A DNA stretch of 64,000 nucleotides from Symsagittifera roscoffensis (Eukaryota; Xenacoelomorpha; Acoela; Convolutidae), in assembly GCF_963678635.1 (NCBI RefSeq), contig NC_087066.1, positions 14,983,171 to 15,047,170 on the forward strand, given 5' to 3'. A program made the translations under genes and the position numbers. Under the pieces are notes generated by a model. It had not been told where the DNA came from. It did no database searches and was given only the letters and a program-made list of their open reading frames with translations. Positions 1-12,501 of the stretch are shown here, piece after piece. How positions within the stretch are numbered: the stretch's first letter is position 1; every line of letters starts with the position of its first letter.

Positions 1-92
1 CGAACTTGGACAAACACCTTGAAGTCTTGAAAAAAAGAAACTGAAAGGTTTTAAGACTGCTGTTAGATAAAACAAAAATGCAACTTCCACGA

Positions 93-163
93 ACGGGTCT
101 GGCTCAGTGGTGAAGAATGCGAGTGCAGTTTAAGAGATACGCTGATTGAATCCGTGTGTACCT
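93..163 (+). pseudogene. type A decayed tRNA-Cys derivative (representative copy)
   Basis: First of the type A segments, one per 704-bp unit; the next starts near 798. It aligns to tRNA-Cys across the D arm (TGGCTCAGTGGT, which still fits the Pol III A box TRGCNNAGYGG) and keeps a GCA triplet in GAGTGCAGTTT. The anticodon stem and acceptor no longer pair, and the B box has decayed to TGATTGAATCC. It is not a functional tRNA. Whether the retained A box still binds Pol III factors is unknown. Confidence 0.75.
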
Positions 164-342
164 TATCACCGCAAAGTGCAACACAAACGCAAGATATAAA
201 TCTAAGCAATTCGATCGAACTTTTCTGATTTCGAAATTACCAAACTTGGACAAAAAATGAATTCATGAAAGAAATGAAAACGAAGAAAAAAAGAAACTGT
301 TGTCACTTTTGTTCTACATTTATTAATCCTAACCAACATTAC

Positions 343-414
343 ATTAGTATAGCTCACTGGCAGCGAATTCAACAGAAGACCGAGAGGTCAGCGGAGCGAA
401 ATCGTGTGTAACTT
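343..414 (+). pseudogene. type B decayed tRNA-Cys derivative (representative copy)
   Basis: First of the type B segments. The D arm (TATAGCTCACTGGCAG) is recognisable, and the anticodon-variable region reads GACCGAGAGGTC. The T arm and B box are gone. In better preserved copies (about 2437-2475, 10150-10190, 22035-22085) the anticodon region reads CAGCAGATCGAGAGGTC, with GCA still present. This shows descent from tRNA-Cys. Confidence 0.72.
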
Positions 415-593
415 ATCACCTGAAACTGAAGCACGGGCGCAAGCTTTAAAACAAAAAGCTTCAAGCAAAATTTTTTAATTTGGAAAATATTAAATTTGGA
501 CAGAAAAACTGAATTTTTGAACGAAGTGAAAACGAAGAGAAAGGTAACAAATTATGAAAAAATCTAAAAGTTATTACTCATTAATACCGTTGA

Positions 594-665
594 GGGGATA
601 TAGCTCAGTGGTAGAGCATTCGACTGCAGATCGAGAGGTCCTTGGTTCGAATCCGAGTGTCCCCT
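594..665 (+). tRNA. tRNA-Cys(GCA)
   Basis: A 72-nt cloverleaf. The acceptor GGGGATA pairs with TGTCCCC (six Watson-Crick pairs and one G-U), and the discriminator is T. The D stem is GCTC/GAGC and the anticodon stem is TTCGA/TCGAG. The loop CTGCAGA gives anticodon GCA, and the T arm is CTTGG-TTCGAAT-CCGAG. A box TAGCTCAGTGG and B box GGTTCGAATCC are intact. A T6 Pol III terminator lies at 688-693. This is the reference copy for the array. Confidence 0.93.
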
Positions 666-1297
666 AACTTATTGCAGATCGAACTTCTTTTTTATACAAA
701 TCTATCGAACTTGGACAAACACCTTGAAGTCTTGAAAAAAAGAAACTGAAAGGTTTTAAGACTGCTGTTAGATAAAACAAAATTGCAACTTCCACGAACG
801 GGTCTGGCTCAGTGGTGAAGAATCCGAGTGCAGTTTAAAAGATTCGCTGATTGAATCCGTGCGTACCTTATCACCGCAAAGTGCAACAAAAACGCGAGAC
901 ATAAATCTAAAAAATTCGATCGAGATTTTTTGTTTTCGAAAGTACCAAACTTGGACAAAAAAATGTTTTCATGAAAAAAATGAAAACGAAGAAAAAGGAA
1001 ACTGTTGTCACTTTTCTTCGACGTTGATTAATCCTAACCAACATTACAATAGTATAGCTCACTGGCAGCGAATTCAACAGAAGACCGAGAGGTCAGTGGA
1101 AAAAATCGTGTGTAACTTATCACCTGAAACTGAAGCACGGACGCAAGCTTCAAAACAAAAAGCTTCAATCAAATTTTTTTAACTTGGAAAGTATTAAATT
1201 TGGACAGAAAAACTGAATTTTTGAACGAAGTGAAAACGAAGAGAAAGGTAACAAATTATGAAAAAATCTAAAAGTTATTACTCATTAATGCCGTTGC

Positions 1298-1369
1298 GGG
1301 GATATAGCTCAGTGGTAGAGCATTCAACTGCAGATCGAGAGGTCCTTGGTTCGAATCCGAGTGTCCCCT
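1298..1369 (+). tRNA. tRNA-Cys(GCA)
   Basis: Like the 594 copy, but the 5' side of the anticodon stem is TTCAA, giving one A-C mismatch. Both promoter boxes are intact. A T6 run follows about 23 nt downstream. Confidence 0.85.
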
Positions 1370-2001
1370 AACTTATTGCAGATCGAACTTCTTTTTTATA
1401 CAAATCTATCGAACTTGGACAAACACCTTGAAGTCTTGAAAAAAAGAAACTGAAAGGTTTTAAGACTGCTGTTAGATAAAACAAAATTGCAACTTCCACG
1501 AACGGGTCTGGCTCAGTGGTGAAGAATGCGAGTGCAGTTTAAAAGATTCGCTGATTGAATCCGTGCGTACCTTATCACCGCAAAGTGCAACAAAAACGCG
1601 AGACATAAATCTAAAAAATTCGATCGAGATTTTTTGTTTTCGAAAGTACCAAACTTGGACAAAAAAATGTTTTCATGAAAAAAATGAAAACGAAGAAAAA
1701 GGAAACTGTTGTCACTTTTCTTCGACGTTGATTAATCCTAACCAACATTACAATAGTATAGCTCACTGGCAGCGAATTCAACAGAAGACCGAGAGGTCAG
1801 TGGAAAAAATCGTGTGTAACTTATCACCTGAAACTGAAGCACGGACGCAAGCTTCAAAACAAAAAGCTTCAATCAAATTTTTTTAACTTGGAAAGTATTA
1901 AATTTGGACAGAAAAACTGAATTTTTGAACGAAGTGAAAACGAAGAGAAAGGTAACAAATTATGAAAAAATCTAAAAGTTATTACTCATTAATGCCGTTG
2001 C

Positions 2002-2073
2002 GGGGATATAGCTCAGTGGTAGAGCATTCGACTGCAGATCGAGAGGTCCTTGGTTCGAATCCGAGTGTCCCCT
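2002..2073 (+). tRNA. tRNA-Cys(GCA)
   Basis: No differences from the 594 copy seen within the tRNA. T6 terminator about 23 nt downstream. Confidence 0.92.
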
Positions 2074-2680
2074 AACTTATTGCAGATCGAACTTCTTTTT
2101 TATACAAATCTATCGAACTTGAAAAAAAAGAAGCTGAAAGGTTTTAAGACTGCTGTTATATAATACAAAATTGCAACTTCTACGAACGGGTCTGGCTAAG
2201 CGGTGAAGAATGCGAGTGCAGTTTAAGAGATTCGCTGATTGAATCCGTGTGTACCTTATCACCGCAAAGTGCAACAAAAACGCAAGATATAAATCTAAAC
2301 AATTCGATCGAACTTTTCTGATTTCGAAATTACCAAACTTGGACGAAAAAATGAATACATGAAAGAAATGAAAACGAAGAAAAAAGAAACTGTTGTCACT
2401 TTTGTTTAACATTCATTAATCCTAACCAACATTAGTATATCTCACTGGCAGAGAATTCTACGGCAGATCGAGAGGTCAGCGGAGCAAAATCGTGTACAAC
2501 TTATCACCTGAAACTGAAGCACGGACGCAAGCTTCAAACAAAAAGCTCAATCAAACTTTTTCGATTTTGAAAGTTTCAAATTTGGGTAGAAAAACTGAAT
2601 GGTTGAATGAAATGAAAACGAAGAGAACGGGAACAATTTATGAAAAAAATCTAAAAGTTATTACTCATTATTACCGTTGC

Positions 2681-2752
2681 GGGGATATAGCTCAGTGGTA
2701 GAGCATTCGACTGCAGATCGAGAGGTCCTTGGTTCGAATCCGAGTGTCCCCT
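2681..2752 (+). tRNA. tRNA-Cys(GCA), no nearby T-run terminator
   Basis: The tRNA body matches the 594 copy. The 3' flank is a different type (CTTATTATTTATG) with no run of four T in the first 40 nt. Confidence 0.88.
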
Positions 2753-3378
2753 AACAAATTGAAGCTCGAACTTATTATTTATGCAAATCTATCAAATTTG
2801 GACAAACACCTTGAATTTTAAAAAAAAGAAACTGAAATGTTTTAAGACTGCTGTTAGATAATACAAAATTGCAACTTCCACTAACGGGTCTGGCTCAGTG
2901 GTGAAGAATGCGAGTGCAGTTTAAGAGATACGCTGATTGAATCCGTGTGTACATTATCACCGCAAGGTGCAACACAAACGCAAGATCTAAACAATTCGAT
3001 CGAACTTTTTTGATTTCGAAAGTACCAAACTTGGACAAAAAAATTTTTTCACGGAAAAAATGAAAACGAAGAAATACGAAACTGTTGTCACGTTTCTTCG
3101 ACATTGATTAATCCCAACCAACATTACATTAGTATAGCTCACTGGCAGCGAATTCAACAGAAGACCGAGAGGTCAGCGGAGCGAAATCGTGTGTAACTTA
3201 TCACCTGAAACTGAAGCACGGGCGCAAGCTTCAAAACAAAAAGCTTCAAGCAAAATTTTTTAATTTGGAAAGTATTAAATTTGGACAGAAAAACTGAATT
3301 TTTGAACGAAGTGAAAACGAAGAGAAAGGTAACAAATTATGAAAAAATCTAAAAGTTATTACTCATTAATACCGTTGC

Positions 3379-3450
3379 GGGGATATAGCTCAGTGGTAGA
3401 GCATTCGACTGCAGATCGAGAGGTCCTTGGTTCGAATCCGAGTGTCCCCT
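3379..3450 (+). tRNA. tRNA-Cys(GCA)
   Basis: The tRNA body matches the 594 copy. T6 terminator in the 3' flank. Confidence 0.92.
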
Positions 3451-4083
3451 AACTTATTGCAGATCGAACTTCTTTTTTATACAAATCTATCGAACTTGGA
3501 CAAACACCTTGAAGTCTTGAAAAAAAGAAACTGAAAGGTTTTAAGACTGCTGTTAGATAAAACAAAAATGCAACTTCCACGAACGGGTCTGGCTCAGTGG
3601 TGAAGAATGCGAGTGCAGTTTAAGAGATACGCTGATTGAATCCGTGTGTACCTTATCACCGCAAAGTGCAACACAAACGCAAGATATAAATCTAAGCAAT
3701 TCGATCGAACTTTTCTGATTTCGAAATTACCAAACTTGGACAAAAAATGAATTCATGAAAGAAATGAAAACGAAGAAAAAAAGAAACTGTTGTCACTTTT
3801 GTTCTACATTTATTAATCCTAACCAACATTACATTAGTATAGCTCACTGGCAGCGAATTCAACAGAAGACCGAGAGGTCAGCGGAGCGAAATCGTGTGCA
3901 ATTTATCACCTGAAACTGAAGCACGGGCGCAAGCTTTAAAACAAAAAGCTTCAAGCAAAATTTTTTAATTTGGAAAATATTAAATTTGGACAGAAAAACT
4001 GAATTTTTGAACGAAGTGAAAACGAAGAGAAAGGTAACAAATTATGAAAAAATCTAAAAGTTATTACTCATTAATACCGTTGA

Positions 4084-4155
4084 GGGGATATAGCTCAGTG
4101 GTAGAGCATTCGACTGCAGATCGAGAGGTCCTTGGTTCGAATCCGAGTGTCCCCT
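4084..4155 (+). tRNA. tRNA-Cys(GCA)
   Basis: The body matches the 594 copy. The 5' flank also shares its unusual TTGAGGGG junction, because this block is a near-identical duplicate of positions 1-860 at an offset of 3490. T6 terminator present. Confidence 0.92.
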
Positions 4156-4787
4156 AACTTATTGCAGATCGAACTTCTTTTTTATACAAATCTATCGAAC
4201 TTGGACAAACACCTTGAAGTCTTGAAAAAAAGAAACTGAAAGGTTTTAAGACTGCTGTTAGATAAAACAAAATTGCAACTTCCACGAACGGGTCTGGCTC
4301 AGTGGTGAAGAATGCGAGTGCAGTTTAAAAGATTCGCTGATTGAATCCGTGCGTACCTTATCACCGCAAAATGCAACAAAAACGCGAGACATAAATCTAA
4401 AAAATTCGATCGAGATTTTTTGTTTTCGAAAGTACCAAACTTGGACAAAAAAATGTTTTCATGAAAAAAATGAAAACGAAGAAAAAGGAAACTGTTGTCA
4501 CTTTTCTTCGACATTGATTAATCCTAACCAACATTACAATAGTATAGCTCACTGGCAGCGAATTCAACAGAAGACCGAGAGGTCAGTGGAAAAAATCGTG
4601 TGTAACTTATCACCTGAAACTGAAGCACGGACGCAAGCTTCAAAACAAAAAGCTTCAATCAAATTTTTTTAACTTGGAAAGTATTAAATTTGGACAGAAA
4701 AACTGAATTTTTGAACGAAGTGAAAACGGAGAGAAAGGTAACAAATTATGAAAAAATCTAAAAGTTATTACTCTTTAATACCGTTGC

Positions 4788-4859
4788 GGGGATATAGCTC
4801 AATGGTAGAGCATTCGAATGCAGATCGAGAGGTCCTTGGTTCGAATCCGAGTGTCCCCT
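4788..4859 (+). tRNA. tRNA-Cys(GCA), loop variant
   Basis: The D loop reads AATGGTA and anticodon-loop position 32 is A (ATGCAGA). All stems still pair. There is no T4 run in the near 3' flank. The same variant recurs at 13205. Confidence 0.82.
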
Positions 4860-5491
4860 AACAAATTGAAGCTCGAAATTATTATTTATGCAAATCTATC
4901 AAATTTGGACAAACACATTGAATTCTAAAAAAAAAAAACTGAAATGTTTTAAGACTGCTGTTAGATAATACAAAATTGCAACTTCCACTAACGGGTCTGG
5001 CTCAGTGGTGAAGAATGCGAGTGAGGTTTAAGAGATACGCTGATTGAATCCGTGTGTACCTTATCACCGCAAAGTGCAACACAAACGCAAGATATAAATC
5101 CAAACAATTCGATCGAACTTTCCTGATTTCGAAATTACCAAACTTGGACAAAAAATGAATTCATGAAAGAAATGAAAACGAAGAAAAAAAGAAACTGTTG
5201 TCACTTTTGTTCTACATTTATTAATCCTAACCAACATTACATTAGTATAGCTCACTGGCAGCGAATTCAACAGAAGACCGAGAGGTCAGCGGAGCGAAAT
5301 CGTGTGTAACTTATCACCTGAAACTGAAGCACGGGCGCAAGCTTCAAAACAAAAAGCTTCAAGCAAAATTTTTTAATTTGGAAAGTATTAAATTTGGACA
5401 GAAAAACTGAATTTTTGAACGAAGTGAAAACGAAGAGAAAGGTAACAAATTATGAAAAAATCTAAAAGTTATTACTCATTAATACCGTTGC

Positions 5492-5563
5492 GGGGATATA
5501 GTTCAGTGGTAGAGCATTCGACTGCAGATCGAGAGGTCCTTGGTTCGAATACGAGTGTCCCCT
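5492..5563 (+). tRNA. tRNA-Cys(GCA) with damaged B box
   Basis: The D stem is GTTC/GAGC, which still pairs through G-U. The T arm ends ACGAG instead of CCGAG, breaking the G53-C61 pair and the B box. T6 follows. Transcription is doubtful. Confidence 0.68.
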
Positions 5564-6196
5564 AACTTATTGCAGATCGAACTTCTTTTTTATACAAATC
5601 TAGCGAACTTGGACAAACACCTTGAAGTCTTGAAAAAAAGAAACTGAAAGGTTTTAAGACTGCTGTTAGATAAAACAAAATTGCAACTTCCACGAACGGG
5701 TCTGGCTCAGTGGTGAAGAATGCGAGTGCAGTTTAAAAGATTCGCTGATTGAATCCGTGCGTACCTTATCACCGCAAAGTGCAACAAAAACGCGAGACAT
5801 AAATCTAAAAAATTCGATCGAGATTTTTTGTTTTCGAAAGTACCAAACTTGGACAAAAAAATGTTTTCATGAAAAAAATGAAAACGAAGAAAAAGGAAAC
5901 TGTTGTCACTTTTCTTCGACATTGATTAATCCTAACCAACATTACAATAGTATAGCTCACTGGCAGCGAATTCAACAGAAGACCGAGAGGTCAGCGGAAA
6001 AAATCGTGTGTAACTTATCACCTGAAACTGAAGCACGGACGCAAGCTTCAAAACAAAAAGCTTCAATCAAATTTTTTTAACTTGGAAAGTATTAAATTTG
6101 GACAGAAAAACTGAATTTTTGAACGAAGTGAAAACGAAGAGAACGGGAACAATTTATGAAAAAAATCTAAAAGTTATTACTCTTTAATACCGTTGC

Positions 6197-6268
6197 GGGG
6201 ATATAGCTCAGTGGTAGAGCATTCGACTGCAGATCGAGAGGTCCTTGGTTCGAATCCGAGTGTCCCCA
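6197..6268 (+). tRNA. tRNA-Cys(GCA), A discriminator
   Basis: The stems and boxes are intact, but the base after CCCC is A instead of T. U73 is a known cysteinyl-tRNA synthetase identity base, so charging could suffer. No T4 run nearby. Confidence 0.8.
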
Positions 6269-6895
6269 AACAAATTGAAGCTCGAACTTAGTAATTATGC
6301 AAATCTATCAAATTTGGACAAACACCTTGAATTCTAATAAAAAAGAAACTGAAATGTTTTAACACTGCTGTTAGATAATACAAAATTGCAACTTCCACGA
6401 ACGGGTCTGGCTCAGTGGTGAAGAATGCGAGTGAGGTTTAAGAGATACGCTGACTGAATCCGTGTGTACCTTATCACCGCAAAATGCAACACAAACGCAA
6501 GATATAAATCTAAACAATTCGATCGAACTTTTCTGATTTCGAAATTACCAAACTTGGACAAAAATTGAATACATGAAAGAAATGAAAACGAAGAAAAAAG
6601 AAACTGTTGTCACTTTTGTTTAACATTTTTTAATCCTAAGCAACATTAGTATATCTCACTGGCAGAGAATTCAACAGCAGATCGAGAGGTCAGCGGAGCA
6701 AAATCGTGTAGAACTTATCATCTGAAACTGAAGCACGGACGCAAGCTTCAAACAAAAAGCTTCAATCAAACTTTTTTGATTTTGAAAGTTTCAAATTTGG
6801 GTAGAAAAACTGAATGGTTGAATGAATTGAAAAGGAAGAGAACGGGAACAATTTTTGAAAAAAATCTAGAAGTTAATACTCATTAATACCGTTGC

Positions 6896-6967
6896 GGGGA
6901 TATAGCTCAGTGGTAGAGCATTTGACTGCAGATCGAGATATCCTTGTTTCGAATCCGAGTGTCCCCT
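6896..6967 (+). tRNA. tRNA-Cys(GCA) with damaged T arm
   Basis: The variable region is GATATC and the T arm is CTTGT-TTCGAAT-CCGAG, so G53 is T and the B box starts GTTTCG. No T4 run nearby. Same variant at 15311. Confidence 0.65.
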
Positions 6968-7599
6968 AACAAATTGAAGCTCGAACTTCGTATTTAGGCA
7001 AATCTATCAAATTTGAACAAACACCTTGAATTCTAAAAAGAAAGAAACTGAAAAGTTTTAAGACTGCTGTTAGATAATACAAAATTGCAACTTCCACGAA
7101 CGGGTCTGGCTCAGTGGTGAAGAATTCGAGTGCAGTTTAGGAGGTACGCTGATTGAATCCGTGCGTACCTTATCACCGCAAAGTGCAACAAAAACGCAAG
7201 ACATAAATCTAAACAGTTCGATCGAGATTTTTTGTTTTCGAAAGTACCAAACTTGGACAAAATAATATTTTCATGAAAAAAATGAAAACGAAGAAAAAGG
7301 AAACTGTTGTCACTTTTCTTCGACATTGATTAATCCTAACCAACATTACAATAGTATAGCTCACTGGCAGCGAATTCAACAGAAGACCGAGAGGTCAGCG
7401 GAAAAAATCGTGTGTAACTTATCACCTGAAACTGAAGCACGGACGCAAGCTTCAAAACAAAAAGCTTCAATCAAATTTTTTTAATTTGGAAAGTATTAAA
7501 TTTGGACAGAAAAACTGAATTTTGAACGAAGTGAAAACGAAGAGAACGGGAACAATTTATGAAAAAAATCTAAAAGTTATTACTCTTTAATGCCGTTGC

Positions 7600-7671
7600 G
7601 GGGATATAGCTCAGTGGTAGAGCATTTGACTGCAGATCGAGAGGTCCTTGTTTCGAATCCGAGTGTCCCCT
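7600..7671 (+). tRNA. tRNA-Cys(GCA) with G53T
   Basis: The anticodon stem is TTTGA/TCGAG, which pairs. The T-arm pair 53-61 is broken (CTTGT/CCGAG). No T4 run nearby. Same variant at 16015 and 16719. Confidence 0.68.
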
Positions 7672-8303
7672 AACAAATTGAAGCTCGAACTTCGTATTTC
7701 TGCAAATCTATCAAATTTGAACAAAGACCTTGAATTCTAAAAAGAAAGAAACTGAAAAGTTTTAAGACTGCTGTTAGATAATACAAAATTGCAACTTCCA
7801 CGAACGGGTCTGGCTCAGTGGTGAAGAATTCGAGTGCAGTTTAAGAGGTACGCTGATTGAATCCGTGCGTACCTTATCACCGCAAAGTGCAACAAAAACG
7901 CAAGACATAAATCTAAACAGTTCGATCGAGATTTTTTGTTTTCGAAAGTACCAAACTTGGACAAAAAAATGTTTTCATGAAAAAAATGAAAACGAAGAAA
8001 AAGGAAACTGTTGTCACTTTTCTTCGACATTGATTAATCCTAACCAACATTACAATAGTATAGCTCACTGGCAGCGAATTCAACAGAAGACCGAGAGGTC
8101 AGCGGAAAAAATCGTGTGTAACTTATCACCTGAAACTGAAGCACGGACGCAAGCTTCAAAACAAAAAGCTTCAATCAAATTTTTTTAATTTGGAAAGTAT
8201 TAAATTTGGACAGAAAAACTGAATTTTGAACGAAGTGAAAACGAAGAGAACGGGAACAATTTATGAAAAAAATCTAAAAGTTATTACTCTTTAATACCGT
8301 TGC

Positions 8304-8375
8304 GGGGATATAGCTCAGTGGTAGAGCATTCGACTGCAGATCGAGAGGTCCTTGGTTCGAATCCGAGTGTCCCCT
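8304..8375 (+). tRNA. tRNA-Cys(GCA)
   Basis: The body matches the 594 copy. The 3' flank has a T5 run (ACTTTTTATATATG), a plausible terminator. Duplicate at 17422. Confidence 0.9.
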
Positions 8376-9002
8376 AACAAATTGAAGCTCGAACTTTTTA
8401 TATATGCAAATCTATCAAATTTGGACAAACACCTTGAATTCTAATAAAAAAGAAACTGAAATGTTTTAAGACTGCTGTTAGATAATACAAAATTGCAACT
8501 TCCACGAACGGGTCTGGCTCAGTGGTGAAGAATGCGAGTGAGGTTTAAGAGATACGCTGATTGAATCCGTGTGTACCTTATCACCGCAAAGTGCAACACA
8601 AACGCAAGATATAAATCTAAACAATTCGATCGAACTTTTCTGATTTCGAAATTACCAAACTTGGACAAAAATTGAATAAATGAAAGAAATGAAAACGAAG
8701 AAAAAAGAAACTGTTGTCACTTTTGTTTAACATTTTTTAATCCTAAGCAACATTAATATATCTCACTGGCAGAGAATTCAACAGCAGATCGAGAGGTCAG
8801 CGGAGCAAAATCGTGTAGAACTTATCATCTGAAACTGAAGCACGGACACAAGCTTCAAACAGAAAGCTTCAATCAAACTTTTTTGATTTTGAATGTTTCA
8901 AATTTGGGTAGAAAAACTGAATGGTTGAATGAATTGAAAACGAAGAGAACGGGAACAATTTATGAAAAAAATCTAAAAGTTAATACTCATTAAAACCGTT
9001 GC

Positions 9003-9066
9003 GGGGATATAGCTCAGTGGTAGAGCATTTGACTGGAGGTCCTTGTTTCGAATCCGAGTGTCCCCT
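9003..9066 (+). pseudogene. tRNA-Cys pseudogene, anticodon deleted
   Basis: Eight bases spanning the 3' half of the anticodon loop and its stem are missing (GACTGGAGG in place of GACTGCAGATCGAGAGG). The counterpart at 18113 is intact, so the deletion followed the duplication. Confidence 0.9.
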
Positions 9067-9698
9067 AACAAATTGAAGCTCGAACTTCGTATTTATGCAA
9101 ATCTATCAAATTTGGACAAACACCTTGAATTCTAAAAAGAAAGAAACTGAAAAGTTTTAAGACTGCTGTTAGATAATACAAAATTGCAACTTCCACGAAC
9201 GGGTCTGGCTCAGTGGTGAAGAATTCGAGTGCAGTTTGAGAGGTACGCTGATTGAATCCGTGCGTACCTTATCACCGCAAAGTGCAACAAAAACGCAAGA
9301 CATAAATCTAAACAGTTCGATCGAGATTTTTTGATTTCGAAAGTAACAAACTTGGCCAAAAAAATGTTTTCATGAAAAAAAAGAAAACGAAGAAAAAGGA
9401 AACTGTTGTCACTTTTCTTCGACATTGATTAATCCTAACCAACATTACAATAGTATAGCTCACTGGCAGCGAATTCAACAGAAGACCGAGAGGTCAGTGG
9501 AAAAAATCGTGTGTAACTTATCACCTGAAACTGAAGCACGGACGCAAGCTTCAAAACAAAAAGCTTCAAGCAAATTTTTTTAACTTGGAAAGTATTATAT
9601 TTGGACAGAAAAACTGAATTTTTGAACGAAGTGAAACCGAAGAGAAAGGTAACAATTAATGAAAAAATCTAAAAGTTATTACTCATAAATGCCGTTGC

Positions 9699-9764
9699 GG
9701 GGATATAGCTCAGTGGTAGAGCATTCGACTGCAGATCGAGAGGTCCTTGGTTCGAATCCGAGTG
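9699..9764 (+). pseudogene. tRNA-Cys pseudogene, 3' acceptor lost
   Basis: The body is good up to CCGAGTG, then the sequence jumps straight to ACTTATTGCAG. The TCCCCTA of the acceptor and flank is deleted. The counterpart at 18817 is intact. Confidence 0.9.
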
Positions 9765-10393
9765 ACTTATTGCAGATCGAACTTCTTTTTTATACAAATC
9801 TATCGAACTTGGACAAACACCTTGAAGTCTTGAAAAAAAGAAACTGAAAGGTTTTAAGACTGCTGTTAGATAAAACAAAATTGCAACTTCAACGAACGGG
9901 TTCGGCTCAGTGGTGAAGAAAGCGAGTGCAGTTTAAGAGATTCGCTGATTGAATCCGTGCGTACCTTATCACCGCAATGTGCAACAAAAACGCAAGATAT
10001 AAATCTAAACAATTCGATCGAACTTTTCTGATTTCGAAATTATCAAACTTGGACAAAAAACTGAATTCATGAAAGAAATGAAAACGAAGAAAAAAGAAAC
10101 TGTTGTCACTTTTGTTCAACATTTATTAATCCTAACCAACATTAGTATAGCTCACTGGCAGAGAATTCAACAGCAGATCGAGAGGTCAGCGGAGCAAAAC
10201 CGTGTATAAATTATCACCTGAAACTGAAGCACGGACGCAAGCTTCAAAACAAAAAGCTTCAATCAATTTTTTTTTATTTTGAAAGTTTCTAATTTGGGTA
10301 GAAAAACTGAATTGTTGAATGAAATGAAAACAAAGAGAACGGGAACATTTTATGAAAAAAAATCTAAAATTTATTACTCATTAATACCGTTGC

Positions 10394-10465
10394 GGGGATA
10401 TAGCTCAGTGGTAGAGCATTCCACTGCAGATCGAGAGGTCCTTGGTTCGAATCCGAGTGTCCCCT
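10394..10465 (+). tRNA. tRNA-Cys(GCA), one stem mismatch
   Basis: The anticodon stem is TTCCA/TCGAG, with a C-C mismatch at 30-40. The boxes are intact. No T4 run nearby. Confidence 0.8.
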
Positions 10466-11095
10466 AACAAATTAGAGCTCGAACTTATTATTTATGCAAA
10501 TCTATCAAATTTGGACAAATACCATGAATTCTAGAAAAAAGAAATTGAAACGTTTTTAGACTGCTGTTAGACAATACGAAATTGCAACTTCCACGAACGG
10601 GTCTGGCTCAGTGGTGAAGAATGCGAGTGCAGTTCAAGAGATTCACTGATTGAATCCGTGCGTACCTTATCACCGCAAAGTGCAACAAAAACGCAAGATA
10701 TAAATCTAAACAATTCGATCGAACTTTTCTGATTCCAAAATTACCAAACTTGGACAAAAAACTGAATTCATGAAAGAAATGAAGTCGGAAGAAAAAAGAA
10801 ACTGTTGTCACTTTTGTTCAACATTTATTAATCCTTATCAACATTAGTATAGCTCACTGGCAGAGAATTCAACAGCAGATTGAGAGGTCAGCGGAGCAAA
10901 ACCGTGTATAACTTATCACCTGAAACTGAAGCACGGACGCAAGCTTCAAAACAAAAAGCTTCAATCAATTTTTTTTTATTTTGAAAGTTTCAAATTTGGG
11001 TAGAAAAACTGAATTGTTGAATGAAATGAAAACGAAGAGAACGGGAACAATTTATAAAAAAAAATATAAAAGTTATTACTCATTGATACCGTTGC

Positions 11096-11167
11096 GGGGA
11101 TATAGCTCAGTGGTAGAGCATTCGACTGCAGATCGAGAAGTCCTTGGATCGAATCCGAGTGTCCCCT
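11096..11167 (+). tRNA. tRNA-Cys(GCA) with damaged T loop
   Basis: The B box reads GGATCGAATCC, so T54 is A. The variable region is AAGTC. Similar changes occur at 20222. No T4 run nearby. Confidence 0.68.
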
Positions 11168-11799
11168 AACCAATTGAAGCTCGAACTTATTATTTATTCA
11201 AATCTATCAAATTTGGACAAACACCTTGAATTCTAGAAAAAAAAGAAACTGAAACGTTTTTGGACAGCTGTTAGATAATACAAAATTGCAACTTCCACGA
11301 ACGGGATCTGGCTCAGTGGTAAAAAATGCGAGTGCAGTTTAAGAGATACGCTGATTGAATCCGTGTGTACCTTTTCACCGCAAAGTGCAACACAAACGCA
11401 AGATATATATCTAAATATTTCGATTGAACTTTTCTGATTTCGAAATTACATAACTTGGACAAAAAAATGAATACATGAAAAAAATGAAAACGAAGAAAAA
11501 AGAAACTGTTGTCACTTTTGTTCAACATTTATTAATCCTAACCAACATTAGTATAGCTCACTGGCAGCGAATTCAACAGCAGATCGAGAGGTCAGCGGAG
11601 CAAAACCGTGTATAAATTATCACCTGAAACTGAAGCACGGACGCAAGCTTCAAAACAAAAAGCTTCAATCAATTTTTTTTTATTTTGAAAGTTTCAAATT
11701 TGGGTAGAAAAACTGAATTGTTGAATGAAATGAAAACGAAGAGAACGGGAACATTTTATGAAAAAAAATCTAAAAATTATTACTCATTATTACCGCTGC

Positions 11800-11871
11800 G
11801 GGGATATAGCTCAGTGGTAGAGCATTCGACTGCAGATCGAGAGGTCCTTGGTTCGAATCCGAGTGTCCCCT
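11800..11871 (+). tRNA. tRNA-Cys(GCA)
   Basis: The body matches the 594 copy. The 3' flank (GAACAAATTATTTATG) lacks a T4 run. Confidence 0.88.
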
Positions 11872-12501
11872 AACAAATTAAAGCTCGAACAAATTATTTA
11901 TGCAAATCTATCAAATTTGGACAAATACCATGAATTCTAGAAAAAAGAAATTGAAACGTTTTTAGACTGCTGTTAGACAATACAAAATTGCAACTTCCAC
12001 GAACGGGTCTGGCTCAGTGGTGAAGAATGCGAGTGCAGTTCAAGAGATTCACTGATTGAATCCGTGCGTACCTTATCACCGCAAAGTGCAACAAAAACGC
12101 AAGATATAAATCTAAACAATTCGATCGAACTTTTCTGATTCCAAAATTACCAAACTTGGACAAAAAACTGAATTCATGAAAGAAATGAAGTCGGAAGAAA
12201 AAAGAAACTGTTGTCACTTTTGTTCAACATTTATTAATCCTTATCAACATTAGTATAGCTCACTGGCAGAGAATTCAACAGCAGATCGAGAGGTCAGCGG
12301 AGCAAAACCGTGTATAACTTATCACCTGAAACTGAAGCACGGACGCAAGCTTCAAAACAAAAAGCTTCAATCAATTTTTTTTTATTTTGAAAGTTTCAAA
12401 TTTGGGTAGAAAAACTGAATTGTTGAATGAAATGAAAACGAAGAGAACGGGAACATTTTATGAAAAAAAATCTAAAAATTATTACTCATTATTACCGCTG
12501 C

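Larger units (their letters stand above)
4270..9770 (+). repeat. long duplicated block of the tRNA-Cys array, first copy
   Basis: Matches about 12690-18890 at an offset of 8415-8417 bp, base for base over long stretches, including individual tRNA variants (4788, 6197, 6896, 7600, 8304). The second copy carries one additional 704-bp unit (tRNA at 16719). After that point the offset becomes about 9117. The two broken tRNAs at 9003 and 9699 are intact in the second copy. Confidence 0.88.
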
